40,212 nucleotides of DNA from PWXP01 sp034005525 (GTDB taxonomy: Bacteria; Planctomycetota; Planctomycetia; Pirellulales; Thermoguttaceae). The notes beneath the pieces are model-generated. The model had not been told where the DNA came from and made no database searches. It was given only the letters and a program-made list of their open reading frames with translations. Every line of letters starts with the position of its first letter. Within the stretch, counting starts at the first letter, position 1. The stretch lies in assembly GCA_034005525.1 (NCBI GenBank), contig JAVEUP010000058.1, positions 1-40,212 on the forward strand, in the 5' to 3' direction. This document shows positions 22,583 through 31,686 of the stretch, piece by piece. The position numbers and the translations under genes are program-made.

Positions 22583-25387
22583 TTGGCCGTTCGCATTTAC
22601 GCTCTGGCCAAGGAACTGAACCTTGACAGTAAAGTCCTCGTCGATATCTGCGAGAAGGCGGGGATTACGGGGAAGGGGTCTGCGCTGGCCAGCCTCTCGG
22701 ATGAGGAGGTGGAGCGAATCAAGGCCGCGATAAGCGGGCCAAAGAAGACAGCCGCGCCGATGGGGGCCGCCCCCGAACCGGCCCGGGCCATCACTCGAAG
22801 CGACTATATCGCCCCTGCCGGGGTCTCTCCAGGGAAGATTCCGGTCTTACCCAGCCGGCCGGAGAGAATCTCCGCGAAGAAGGCGCCGCCGAAGGCGGCA
22901 CCGCCGCAAGCGTCTCCGGCGGAAGTCACTCCTCCCAAGGCGGCCCCTCCTGGGAAGGCACCTCCCCAAGAGGCACCCCCTCAGGTGCCCCCTGCTCAGG
23001 AGGCAATTCCTCCGCTAGTACCGCCTCCTCAGGCACCGCCGCGGTCGCCGCTGCCGCCGCCTCTGCAAACACCTTCTTCTCGCAAGCCGAAGGCGGCCAA
23101 ACCGCCGAAGCCCCCGGGCCGCCCCGCCACGACGATCAAGTTGGCGCCGATGCCTACGGCGAAGGCGCCGAAGGAACCGAAGGCACGATCCGAGGAACCG
23201 GCACCCCAGAAGCCCGACATCAAGCTGCCCCTGGATGCCATTCGCGCCGGAAAAGCCGGCACGAAACCGCTGAAGGAACACCTGCGAAAACACGAGGAAA
23301 AACGCAAAAAAGCAGCCGCGGAGCAGAAGGGCCGGCCAGCCGGACCCAAGCCGGCGAAGTCGGACGAGGAAGTGCCGGCGTCGGGTCGGGAACGGACTCG
23401 CCGGCCTGCACGCGCGACCCCGAAAGAGGAAGACAAGGAATCGACCCTTGGCGGGCGCGAGCAGCGGCAGTTGAAACGCAAGAAGACGGCGACGGCCCGG
23501 CGACACAAAGACGGTGCCGACGAAGAAACGCCTTCCGCCCCCGTGCGCCGGCGGACCCAAATCCGCCGCACGGGCGCCAACACGGCCGCACCGCGGAAGA
23601 GCAAGGTGGTGGTCGAATTGCCATGCACGGTGCGCAGCTTCTCGGAAGCGATCGGCGTGGCCGCCCGCGATGTCATCCGCCAACTCATGGCGATGGGTAC
23701 GCTGGCGAATATCAATGCCGAACTGGAGCCGGAAACTGCTGAATTGCTCGCAGCGGACCTTGGCGTGGAGGTCGATTTCCACCATGCGGTCGATCTGGAA
23801 CAGAGCCTGATTGCGCAGCTCGAACAAGACGACGACCCCGAGAAGCTGAGGCCCAGGCCGCCCATTGTCACGTTCCTCGGCCACGTGGACCATGGGAAGA
23901 CGTCGCTGTTGGACCGGATTCTCGACATCGACGTGGTTTCTGGTGAAAAGGGCGGCATTACGCAGCACATCCGGGCATACTGCGTTGAGAAGAAGGGCGG
24001 GGCAGTTGCCTTCGTCGATACGCCCGGCCACGAGGCATTCACGGAAATGCGCGCCCGCGGCGCCAACGTGACCGACATCGCCGTGCTCGTCGTCGCGGCG
24101 GAGGACGGCGTCATGCCGCAAACCGAAGAGGCGATCAGCCATGCCCGGGCCGCCGGAGTGCCGATTGTCGTGGCGCTGAACAAGATCGACCTGCCCGGCG
24201 TGAACCCTCAGCGGGCATACGAGCAGCTTGCCGCAAACGAACTGCTCCCGAGTGAATGGGGTGGCGACACCGAGGTGATTAAGACCAGTGCAATCACCGG
24301 CGAGGGGATCGACGAGTTGCTCGACACGCTGCTGACCGTGGCGGAACTGCACGAATACCGCGCCAACCCGGACCACACGGCCGTGGGGACGTGCCTCGAA
24401 GCCGAGTTGCACGAGGGCCGCGGCGTGGTCGCCAAGCTCCTGGTGCAGAATGGGACCATGAAGGTGGGCGACGTCATCGTATGCGGAGCGGCCTACGGCC
24501 GCGTCAAGGCCATGTACGACACGCTCAAGCCGCGGCGCCGGCACGAACAGGCCGGACCGTCGTTCCCGGTGAACGTGACCGGCCTGAATGAAGCGCCCGG
24601 GGCGGGCGACCGTTTCTACGTGCTCAGCGACATCTCCCAAGCCCGCCACCTGGCCGAACAGCGCGCCCAGCAGATGCGTGAGCGCGAGCTTTCCGGAGGA
24701 CGGCCACACGTTACCCTGGAGAACCTGTTCGAGCGTCTTGGCCGGCAGGATGAGGTGCAAACGTTGAACATCATCCTGAGAGCCGATGTGCGCGGCTCGA
24801 TCGAGGCCATCCGGAAGGAACTCACCAAGCTGGAGCATCCCGAGGTGCAAATCCGGATTCTCCAGGCCACGGTCGGCGGGGTAACAGAAGCCGACGTCCA
24901 CCTGGCCGACGCCTCGGACGCCGTCATCATTGCCTTCAACGTCGTTCCCGACGAAGGGGCCCGGCAATTGGCCGAGCAGCGCGGCGTGCAAATTCGCCGG
25001 TACGATATCATCTACCAGGTGACCGACGATTTGAAGGCCGCGCTCGAAGGAATGCTGCGTCCCGAGAAACAAGAAGTGGAACTGGGCCGGGCTCTGGTGA
25101 AGCAAACGTTCCAGATCAGCCGGATGGGAACGGTGGCCGGGTGCCAGGTGCTCGGCGGCGTGATCCAGCGCGACGGCCGCGTTCGTGTCATCCGCGAGAG
25201 CCGGGTGATTGGCGATTACCTCCTCGACTCGCTGCGCCGGGAGAAGAACGACATACGCGAGGTCCGGGCCGGCATGGAATGCGGCATGAAGCTGCGCGGC
25301 TTCAACGACCTGAAAGAAGGCGATATCCTCGAAGTCTACCGGATTGAAGAGGTCCGCCGCACCCTGGCCGCAACGGCCGCCACCTGA
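22583..25387 (+). CDS. infB: translation initiation factor IF-2
   Basis: 934 residues, from a TTG start behind GGGAG. An IF2N domain (VRIYALAKELNLDSKVLVDI) is followed by a very long Pro/Ala/Lys-rich linker (about 70-330) made of PPxxAPP units, then a second N-domain (VELPCTVRSFSEAIGV). The GTPase holds GHVDHGKT (about residue 433), GGITQHI, DTPGH, NKID and SAITGEG. Two beta barrels and the C-terminal fMet-tRNA-binding region follow, ending in LKEGDILEVYRIEEV. It delivers initiator tRNA to the ribosome. The 205-bp gap from nusA holds no gene. Confidence 0.98.
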   Translation: MAVRIYALAKELNLDSKVLVDICEKAGITGKGSALASLSDEEVERIKAAISGPKKTAAPMGAAPEPARAITRSDYIAPAGVSPGKIPVLPSRPERISAKKAPPKAAPPQASPAEVTPPKAAPPGKAPPQEAPPQVPPAQEAIPPLVPPPQAPPRSPLPPPLQTPSSRKPKAAKPPKPPGRPATTIKLAPMPTAKAPKEPKARSEEPAPQKPDIKLPLDAIRAGKAGTKPLKEHLRKHEEKRKKAAAEQKGRPAGPKPAKSDEEVPASGRERTRRPARATPKEEDKESTLGGREQRQLKRKKTATARRHKDGADEETPSAPVRRRTQIRRTGANTAAPRKSKVVVELPCTVRSFSEAIGVAARDVIRQLMAMGTLANINAELEPETAELLAADLGVEVDFHHAVDLEQSLIAQLEQDDDPEKLRPRPPIVTFLGHVDHGKTSLLDRILDIDVVSGEKGGITQHIRAYCVEKKGGAVAFVDTPGHEAFTEMRARGANVTDIAVLVVAAEDGVMPQTEEAISHARAAGVPIVVALNKIDLPGVNPQRAYEQLAANELLPSEWGGDTEVIKTSAITGEGIDELLDTLLTVAELHEYRANPDHTAVGTCLEAELHEGRGVVAKLLVQNGTMKVGDVIVCGAAYGRVKAMYDTLKPRRRHEQAGPSFPVNVTGLNEAPGAGDRFYVLSDISQARHLAEQRAQQMRERELSGGRPHVTLENLFERLGRQDEVQTLNIILRADVRGSIEAIRKELTKLEHPEVQIRILQATVGGVTEADVHLADASDAVIIAFNVVPDEGARQLAEQRGVQIRRYDIIYQVTDDLKAALEGMLRPEKQEVELGRALVKQTFQISRMGTVAGCQVLGGVIQRDGRVRVIRESRVIGDYLLDSLRREKNDIREVRAGMECGMKLRGFNDLKEGDILEVYRIEEVRRTLAATAAT

Positions 25388-25433
25388 CCCCGGTCCATTA
25401 TCGTTTCCCGAACCGCACCCGGACGAACGCACC

Positions 25434-25844
25434 ATGGTATCCCGACGCGCCCAAAAAGCTGCCGAAGCCATTCGCGAGGTGGTCAGCACGTCGATCCTCC
25501 GCGAGATCAAGGATCCCCGCGTGCAGAACGTCACGGTGACGTACGTCGAAGTTGCCAACGACCTGCGGCACGCAAAGATTCACGTATCGGTCATGGGCAC
25601 GGAAAACCAGCAGAGGCTTTGCCTTCGCGGATTGCAGTCGGCCGCCGGATTTTTGCAGTCGCGAGTGGCTGAACGCATCGATATGCGATACACGCCGCGG
25701 CTCCAGTTCATGCTGGACCAGGGCGTGAAACGCTCGATCGAAATCGCAAACATCCTCCGCGAGGTGCTGCCGGGCCCCGCGGAACCCGACAACGATGAAT
25801 CCGACGCCGCCGATGCCGATCCGGGATCGGGCGTCGACCAATAG
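25434..25844 (+). CDS. rbfA: ribosome-binding factor A
   Basis: 136 residues from the ATG at 25434; no strong ribosome site is visible. SRRAQKAAEAIREVVSTSIL, then IKDPRVQNVTVTYVEVANDL, AKIHVSVMG and DMRYTPRLQFMLDQGVKRS define RbfA, a KH-type factor for 16S rRNA 5'-end maturation and cold adaptation. An acidic tail (EPDNDESDAADADPGS) is added. It lies 46 bp after infB in the expected order. Confidence 0.96.
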   Translation: MVSRRAQKAAEAIREVVSTSILREIKDPRVQNVTVTYVEVANDLRHAKIHVSVMGTENQQRLCLRGLQSAAGFLQSRVAERIDMRYTPRLQFMLDQGVKRSIEIANILREVLPGPAEPDNDESDAADADPGSGVDQ

Positions 25845-25870
25845 ACTATCCACCGCAAGGGCCTGACGCG

Positions 25871-26761
25871 ATGGCATCCGAGAGCCGTACCACGCAGTTC
25901 GCCAGTTTGCATAAGGTGCTCAAGAAGCATTACAAGCCGGTTGCCGCCGACTCCCAGCGATCGGTGCTCGAGCACCTGCTCTTCGCATGTACGCTGGAAG
26001 GCGCGCATTACGAACCGGCCGAGGAGAGTTTTGCCGGACTGGTGCATACTTTCTTCGATTGGAACGAGGTCCGCGTAACCTCTATTGCCGAACTGGCCGA
26101 GGTCATGGCAAGCTTGCCCGACCCGCGACGCGCGGCTTACCGCATTAAGCGGGTTCTGCACAGCTTGTTCGAGGACAACTTCACGTTCGATCTGGAATCG
26201 CTGCGCAAGCAGAACCTCGGACCGACGATCCAGTGGCTCGAAAAGCTGGAAGGCACCGACCGGTTCGTCGTTGCGTATACCGTTCAGGCGGCTCTCGGCG
26301 GCCATGCCATCGCGCTCGACGACGGAACATTGCAGGCGCTGCTCGTTGTGGATCTTGCCACCGAGGAAGAGGTTGCCGCAGGCATGGTTTCGGGTCTGGA
26401 GCGGGCGATTCCAAAGGCCAAGGGAATCGAGTTCGGCTCCCTGTTGCATCAATTGGGCGCCGACTTCGCCGCGAACCCCTATTCGCCCAAGATGCGCGGT
26501 ATCCTGCTGGAGGTGAACCCGGACTGCGAACGCCGGTTTCCGAAACGCCGCGACGCAAGGAAGGCCCGGTCGGCTGCAAAGAAGGCGGCCAGCGCCGGTT
26601 CGGATTCCGCGACGGCAGACGATGCGGCGAAATCGGCGCCGCCGGCCGATTCGGCCGCGAAGGCGCCACCCGCGGCCGGCAAAAAGAAGGAATCCAAACA
26701 GGACAGTGCCGCAGAAAGCAAGTCGGCGGCCGACAAACTCGGGAAACGCAAGCCCCGGTAA
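25871..26761 (+). CDS. endonuclease III-fold protein without the catalytic Lys
   Basis: 296 residues. Residues 20-215 follow the order of an EndoIII/HhH-GPD protein: SVLEHLLFACTLEGAHYEPAEES (the LLxxxL-T helix), a RIKRVLHSLF helix, a hairpin-like QWLEKLEGTDRFVVAYTV and IALDDGTLQALLVVDL. The last matches the segment that holds the catalytic Asp in EndoIII (VDTHVxR). In the usual LPGVGxKTA hairpin the Lys is replaced (LEGTDRFVVAY) and the C-terminal Cys cluster is absent, so glycosylase activity is unlikely. The last 80 residues are Ala/Lys-rich and disordered. It follows rbfA by 26 bp. The fold comparison is by eye and needs a structure-based search. Confidence 0.6.
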   Translation: MASESRTTQFASLHKVLKKHYKPVAADSQRSVLEHLLFACTLEGAHYEPAEESFAGLVHTFFDWNEVRVTSIAELAEVMASLPDPRRAAYRIKRVLHSLFEDNFTFDLESLRKQNLGPTIQWLEKLEGTDRFVVAYTVQAALGGHAIALDDGTLQALLVVDLATEEEVAAGMVSGLERAIPKAKGIEFGSLLHQLGADFAANPYSPKMRGILLEVNPDCERRFPKRRDARKARSAAKKAASAGSDSATADDAAKSAPPADSAAKAPPAAGKKKESKQDSAAESKSAADKLGKRKPR

Positions 26762-26782
26762 CCTGCCTGCAAACCACATCAC

Positions 26783-29149
26783 ATGAATCGGAAGCCGGTT
26801 GGCCCGATCAGAACGGGAGTGTGTAACGTGTTGCCTGGTTGTGGGTTCCGTGTCTGCAGGTTGGCGGGTTGCATCCTGTTGGGCGTTGCGCTGTGCCGTC
26901 TGCCCACCGGCTGGCTTGTCGGGCCGGCATTGGCCGAAGAGGGCGCGGCGCCGGCGCCCGGCCAGTCGCTCCAGCTCGAGCTTCCGCCCGAGCCTTTCGT
27001 TCCCGCCGAACCGCGCACCCCGGCCGACCGACGACGACTCGAATCGCTTGCGCTGTTCGCGACGGCGCGCGCGGCGCATCAGCGGGAAGAGCATGCGACG
27101 GCCTTGCGGCTGTACCAGCGCGCGCTGCGGTTGGACCCGCACTCGGCCGCCACGGCCCGCGCCATTGTCCCGCTGGCCTTCCGGCTGAAGCGGCCGGCAG
27201 TGGCCGTGCGCTATGCCCTCCGGGCAGTGGAACTCGAAGAAGCGGACCCCGTCCTGTTGCGCCGGCTGGGCATGTATTTGGCCGAACAGGGCGAATGGGA
27301 GCAAGCGGTCAAATTGTACGAGCGGACTCTGCAGGCGCGCGGTGACCAGCAGGAGACTGCCGCCGATATCCTCGTTCGCATGGAATCGGGCCGGCTTTGC
27401 CATCTGATCGAACGTCACGAGAAGGCGGCTGAGCACTTCGCCCGCGTTCTGCATGCCCTGGAACACCCGAAGGACTTTGCGCTCGACGAGGAAACCACAC
27501 GAATCCTGCTGGGCGACCCCGGGACGACTTACTGCCTGTTCGGCGACTGCTTCCTGCTGGCCGGGCGACTCGACGAGGCGGAGGCGGCCTACCGGATGGC
27601 CGAGCAGGCGGCTCCGAACCCGGGACGCTTCGAACTGAACCGGGCACGTGTATTTCTCCAGGGCGATCAGCCCGAAAAGGCACTTCAGGCACTTAAGCAG
27701 GCGTTCGAGCACAAGCTCGACCCGGAAAACGCCATGCCCTACCGGGTGCTGGTCGATGTCCTCGGCCGCTTGGACCGGTCAGACGAAGTCCTGCCCCACC
27801 TGGAAGCCTTGCGCGAGAAGCAGCGCGACGGCGCCGCGTTGCGGCAGGTTCTCGCGGAGGAGTACCTTGACCGAGACAAGCTCGACGAGGCGGCGGAATT
27901 GTTCGAGGAATTGCTCGAGCAATCGCCCACGCTTGCCGGGTTCCGCGGCCTCGCAGAGGCGTATCGCCGGGGCGGAAAGGTAGAGCCCCTGTTGCGGGTT
28001 GTGGGGCAACTGGCCGGGAAAACCGGCATGCTCGACGCACTCGGGCCGGAAGGCGAGAAACTCGCCGGCGACGCCGAGTTGTTCGCAAAGCTGACCGAAG
28101 CGGCCAGGCAGCGAATGCAGCAACCCGACAGCGTTCTGGATCATGGCCGAGCGCTGGCCGTCGCGCTGTTGGCCCTTGACAGTGGGCAGTTCGAGGCCGC
28201 CGCTGAGTTCTTCGACGCGGCCCTGGAAACCCGGCCGGATCGAGCCGCCGAGATATTTGCCACGTGGGGGATCGGGCTCCTGCTGGGCGAGCAGCCCCGC
28301 ATGGCGGCCGAGGTCTTCCGCCGTGCCATTGATCGCGGCGAGCAGCCGGATGCCAACCCGCTGTTCTACTTCTACCTGGCCGGGGCCCTGGAACTCGACG
28401 GCCATACCGATGACGCCCTGGAAGCGGCGAGGAAGGCGGTCGAACTGACGCCGGATTCGCCCCGCCTGCATAGCCGCGTCGGCTGGGTGTTCTACCATGC
28501 CGGGCGATACGAAGAAGCCATCGACGCCTATCGCCACGTGATCGATCGGTTTGACGCCGAGCACACTTCCGCCGACACCCGCGACGTGCTCCGCGAGGCG
28601 AGGCTCATCCTATCGAGCCTGTACGTGCTTCAGGACGACTCCGCCGGGGCTGAACCCTGGCTGGAGGAAGTGCTGGACGAGTTCCCCGACGATCCGGGCG
28701 CACTGAACGACCTGGGCTACCTATGGGCCGATCAGGACAGGAACCTCGACCTCGCCCTGGAGATGATCGAACGCGCCGTCGCCGCCAACCCTGAAAACGC
28801 TGCATTTCGCGACAGCCTTGGTTGGGTCTACTATCGCCTGGGGCGTTTCGAGGAGGCAGTTGTCGAGCTGGAGAAGGCAGTCGGCCAGGAGGAAGAACCT
28901 GACGCGATCATTCTCGACCACTTGGGCGACGCCTACGCAGCGGCCGGTCAGACCGAGAAGGCCCGGAACGCGTGGCACCGGGCGGCCGAAGCCTTCCGCG
29001 AGGCCGACCAGCCGCAGAAGGCAGCCGGCGTCGAAAAGAAGATAACCAGTAACGCGGACAGTCCCGATTCCGGCGACAAGCCGGCCGCAAACCCTGACGA
29101 GCCGGAACCGACCGCCGCAATCACGGGACCGTCCCCTGCACATAGCTAG
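26783..29149 (+). CDS. large TPR protein with signal-like N-terminus
   Basis: 788 residues. A hydrophobic stretch near residues 28-50 (LAGCILLGVALCRL, ending PALAEE) looks like a signal sequence, so the protein is probably periplasmic or surface-bound; an internal GTG start just upstream of it is possible. From about residue 85 to 755, degenerate 34-residue TPR units follow with LYQRALRLDPHSA, AIDAYRHVIDRFD and FRDSLGWVYYRLGRFEEAVVELEKAV. The C-terminus (after KKITSNADSPDSGD) is low in complexity and coincides with a decayed R1 repeat. It is cotranscribed with the yebC-like gene, 13 bp away. TPR proteins scaffold complexes; the partner is unknown. Confidence 0.88.
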   Translation: MNRKPVGPIRTGVCNVLPGCGFRVCRLAGCILLGVALCRLPTGWLVGPALAEEGAAPAPGQSLQLELPPEPFVPAEPRTPADRRRLESLALFATARAAHQREEHATALRLYQRALRLDPHSAATARAIVPLAFRLKRPAVAVRYALRAVELEEADPVLLRRLGMYLAEQGEWEQAVKLYERTLQARGDQQETAADILVRMESGRLCHLIERHEKAAEHFARVLHALEHPKDFALDEETTRILLGDPGTTYCLFGDCFLLAGRLDEAEAAYRMAEQAAPNPGRFELNRARVFLQGDQPEKALQALKQAFEHKLDPENAMPYRVLVDVLGRLDRSDEVLPHLEALREKQRDGAALRQVLAEEYLDRDKLDEAAELFEELLEQSPTLAGFRGLAEAYRRGGKVEPLLRVVGQLAGKTGMLDALGPEGEKLAGDAELFAKLTEAARQRMQQPDSVLDHGRALAVALLALDSGQFEAAAEFFDAALETRPDRAAEIFATWGIGLLLGEQPRMAAEVFRRAIDRGEQPDANPLFYFYLAGALELDGHTDDALEAARKAVELTPDSPRLHSRVGWVFYHAGRYEEAIDAYRHVIDRFDAEHTSADTRDVLREARLILSSLYVLQDDSAGAEPWLEEVLDEFPDDPGALNDLGYLWADQDRNLDLALEMIERAVAANPENAAFRDSLGWVYYRLGRFEEAVVELEKAVGQEEEPDAIILDHLGDAYAAAGQTEKARNAWHRAAEAFREADQPQKAAGVEKKITSNADSPDSGDKPAANPDEPEPTAAITGPSPAHS
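29056..29136. repeat. decayed R1 repeat forming the TPR C-terminus
   Basis: GGACAGTCCCGATT (29056-29069) and GGGACCGTCCCC (29125-29136) match the arms of R1. The stretch is in frame and supplies the last roughly 30 codons of the TPR gene. Confidence 0.5.
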
Positions 29150-29162
29150 AAGTGAGGTCTTT

Positions 29163-29915
29163 ATGGCGGGTCATTCCCACTGGGCGGGCATCAAGCACAA
29201 GAAAGCGCTGGTTGATGCCAAACGCGGCAAAATGTGGAGCAAACTGTCGAAGGCCATCATCGTGGCGGCCAAACTGGGCGGCGGCGATCCCGACGCCAAC
29301 CTCCGGCTCCGGTACGCCATCGATGATGCCAAGGCCGTCAGTATGCCGAAGGACAACATCGAGCGGGCGATCAAGAAGGGCACCGGCGAACTCGATTCGG
29401 AAACGCTCGAAGAGGTCGTGTACGAAGGCTACGGGGCCGGAGGGGTCGCGGTCCTGTGTGAAATCCTTACCGACAACCGCAACCGCACCGCGCCGGAAGT
29501 CCGGAAGATCTTCGAAATGTCCGACGGCAAGCTGGGCAGCACCGGGTGCGTGGCCTGGATGTTCGACCTGAAGGGCCTGTTCCTGATCCCGGCCGATCAG
29601 ACCGACGAGGACACGCTCATGGAGCTTGCCCTCGAGGCCGGTGCCGACGACGTCCGCCGCGACGGCGATAACTTCGAAATCACCTGCGATCCTTCGGTGT
29701 ACGACGCCGTTGCCGCGGCGCTGAAGCAGGCCGGCATTCAACCCGAGGCCAGTCAGATTGCCAAGACACCGCAAACCACTGTCGATCTCGACGCTGACGC
29801 CGCCCGCAAAGTGCTGAAACTCATGGAACGCCTCGACGACCACGACGACGTGCAAAGCGTCTCCGCCAACTTCAACATTCCCGACGAAGTCATGGCCGAA
29901 ATCGGCGAAAGCTGA
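29163..29915 (+). CDS. yebC: YebC/PmpR-family transcriptional or translational regulator
   Basis: 250 residues. MAGHSHWAGIKHKKALVDAK, then NLRLRYAIDDAKAVSMPKDNIERAI, EVVYEGYGAGGVAVLCEILTDN and ALKQAGIQPEASQIAKTP are typical of the family across three domains. YebC-type proteins were named as transcription factors and some are now linked to ribosome stalling at proline-rich stretches. That would suit an organism with such Pro-rich proteins, but is speculation. A weak GC hairpin follows the gene. Confidence 0.97.
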   Translation: MAGHSHWAGIKHKKALVDAKRGKMWSKLSKAIIVAAKLGGGDPDANLRLRYAIDDAKAVSMPKDNIERAIKKGTGELDSETLEEVVYEGYGAGGVAVLCEILTDNRNRTAPEVRKIFEMSDGKLGSTGCVAWMFDLKGLFLIPADQTDEDTLMELALEAGADDVRRDGDNFEITCDPSVYDAVAAALKQAGIQPEASQIAKTPQTTVDLDADAARKVLKLMERLDDHDDVQSVSANFNIPDEVMAEIGES

Positions 29916-29944
29916 CTTCACTGTTGTGTGAATCCCGGCGAGCG

Positions 29945-29966
29945 GGGGCCGTGAGGCCCCTGTTTC
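29945..29966 (+). terminator. possible intrinsic terminator after yebC
   Basis: GGGGCC, GTGA loop, GGCCCC followed by TGTTTC. The stem is only 6 bp and the T-run is interrupted, so it is a weak candidate. Confidence 0.4.
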
Positions 29967-30048
29967 TACCACGAGTTCCACGCCGATTGCGTCGTTCAGC
30001 CCGGATGATTCACGACGATGTAGGGGGGTGACAAGCAAGCCGCTTCTT

Positions 30049-30133
30049 CGGTGGGCCATCGGTCGCTACTGCCGCCGTGCACCCAGGCGGCGGGCTGTAA
30101 ATCAGGTTGGTTGCGGCTTGCGCAGGCCCACCA
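30049..30133. repeat. inverted repeat downstream of yebC
   Basis: GGTGGGCC near 30049-30056 and GGCCCACC at 30126-30133 flank about 70 bp. The stretch 29967-30197 holds no gene that I can support. Confidence 0.45.
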
Positions 30134-30197
30134 ACGATCTACGCGACCTTGTTCCTACGTAGAGGAACAATCCGGGTTCGCGGCTCCGGCCACCGGG

Positions 30198-31388
30198 CTA
30201 CTGCACGAATGCGGCGATTTCGTCGAAAGCAGCTGCCAGATTGTCCATGCTGGTGGCAAAGGAAATGCGTGCGTAGCCTTCGGCGCCGAACGCCGAGCCC
30301 ATGACCGTGGCCACGCCGCGCTGGGCCAGTAGTTCGAGGCACCATTGATCGGAATTGTCGACTCGAACTCCCCCGTATTCCCGGCCCAAGTGCTCGCCGA
30401 TGTTGATGAACGCGTAGAACGCGCCGGCCATTTCAGCGCAACTGAGTCCCGGAATCCCGGCGATTCGCTCGACCACGTACTCGCGCCGCTTGGTGAACTG
30501 CGCCAGCATCTCGTCCACGCACTCCTGCGGCCCGTTCAGTGCCGCAATCGACGCGTACTGGCTGATGCTGCACGGGTTCGAGGTCTGCTGGCTCTGGAGG
30601 CTGCCCATGGCCGCGGCCACATGCGGAGGAGCCAGGGTCCAGCCGATCCGCCACCCGGTCATCGCGTAGGTCTTGCTGACCCCGTTGACCAATATGGTGC
30701 GCTCCTGCAGGCCCGGCCGCACCGTGGCGAAACTGGCAAAGGTATGCCCGGGATACACCAGCCGCTCGTAAATCTCGTCGGCCAGCACGAGCAAATCGCG
30801 CTGGATGGCAATATCAGCCAACTCGCCCAACTGCTCGGGCGTGTACATCGATCCGGTCGGGTTCGACGGGCTGCACAGCAGCAGCATCCGCGTCCGGTCG
30901 GTCAGCGCGTCTCGGAATTGCTCCGGGGTGAGCCGGAAGTCGTCCTCCTGCCGTGTTTGGACAATGACGGGCTCGGCACCGGTCAGCTTGACCAGTTCAG
31001 CGTAACTGACCCAATACGGCGCAGGAATGACTACCTGGTCGCCCGGGTTAAGCAGCACGGTGAAGGCGTTGTGCAGTGCGTGCTTGGCGCCATTGGCCAC
31101 GGTCACTTGAGCCGGCTTGTACTCCAGCCCGTGCCGTTGGGTATACTGCTTGACCACCGCCTGCTTCAACTCGGGAATGCCGCTGGCAACGGTGTAATGC
31201 GTATGCCCGGCATGAATGGCGTCGATGGCCGCCTGGCAGATATGCTCCGGCGTCTTGAAGTCGGGCTCACCCAGGCTCAGGTCGTATACCGTGCGTCCTG
31301 CGGCCTTCAGTTCCTTCGCCTTGGCAGCCATCGCCATGGTGGCCGAGGGTTCCAGAGCCTGGATAATGCGGGAGATTGTCGCGGGCAT
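30198..31388 (-). CDS. aspartate aminotransferase (class I, AspB type)
   Basis: 396 residues. The fold-type I class I aminotransferase is complete: YDLSLGEPDFKTPEHI, HYTVASGIPELKQAV, the ANGAKHAL phosphate loop, CSPSNPTGSMY, LADEIYERLVY, and the PLP-binding Lys in VNGVSKTYAMTGWRIGW, then GYARISFATSMDNL. It should make aspartate from oxaloacetate and glutamate, although the subgroup also includes prephenate-accepting members. AAGGATC precedes the ATG. It is divergent from the DEAD-box gene, with a 298-bp region between them. Confidence 0.95.
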   Translation of the reverse strand: MPATISRIIQALEPSATMAMAAKAKELKAAGRTVYDLSLGEPDFKTPEHICQAAIDAIHAGHTHYTVASGIPELKQAVVKQYTQRHGLEYKPAQVTVANGAKHALHNAFTVLLNPGDQVVIPAPYWVSYAELVKLTGAEPVIVQTRQEDDFRLTPEQFRDALTDRTRMLLLCSPSNPTGSMYTPEQLGELADIAIQRDLLVLADEIYERLVYPGHTFASFATVRPGLQERTILVNGVSKTYAMTGWRIGWTLAPPHVAAAMGSLQSQQTSNPCSISQYASIAALNGPQECVDEMLAQFTKRREYVVERIAGIPGLSCAEMAGAFYAFINIGEHLGREYGGVRVDNSDQWCLELLAQRGVATVMGSAFGAEGYARISFATSMDNLAAAFDEIAAFVQ

Positions 31389-31686
31389 GGGGGTGATCCT
31401 TACTGTAACGTATGCTTTGTGTATGTCGCCGGTAAACGTTCACGGGGGAGGGGGCAGGGCTCATTGCCGCTCGTACCGTGCAACCTGGGGCAGTTCCCTG
31501 CACACGGTTACGCGTCGCCGACCGGTTGACGTCCGTCGGGCGACACCCGAGAATCAGAAGTTTACGGACTATACCGGGTCGATCAAGTGCCCCCGGCAGC
31601 AGATGCCTGTGCCCCTTGCGCCCGAACCGCTGTCCCCCCGCACGCCAATCCGGGAATCGTTTTTTGATCGGTTGCCCAACCCGAAG
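31389..31686. other. intergenic region between divergent genes
   Basis: No RNA gene or clear promoter recognised. An open frame continues upstream from the helicase gene through here, but its codon use is irregular and I regard it as non-coding up to about 31603. Confidence 0.5.

Noticed and set aside
23015..25558. 847-codon minus-strand frame opposite infB
   Set aside because: It lies antisense to IF-2, whose GTPase motifs are complete. The frame has no recognisable motif.
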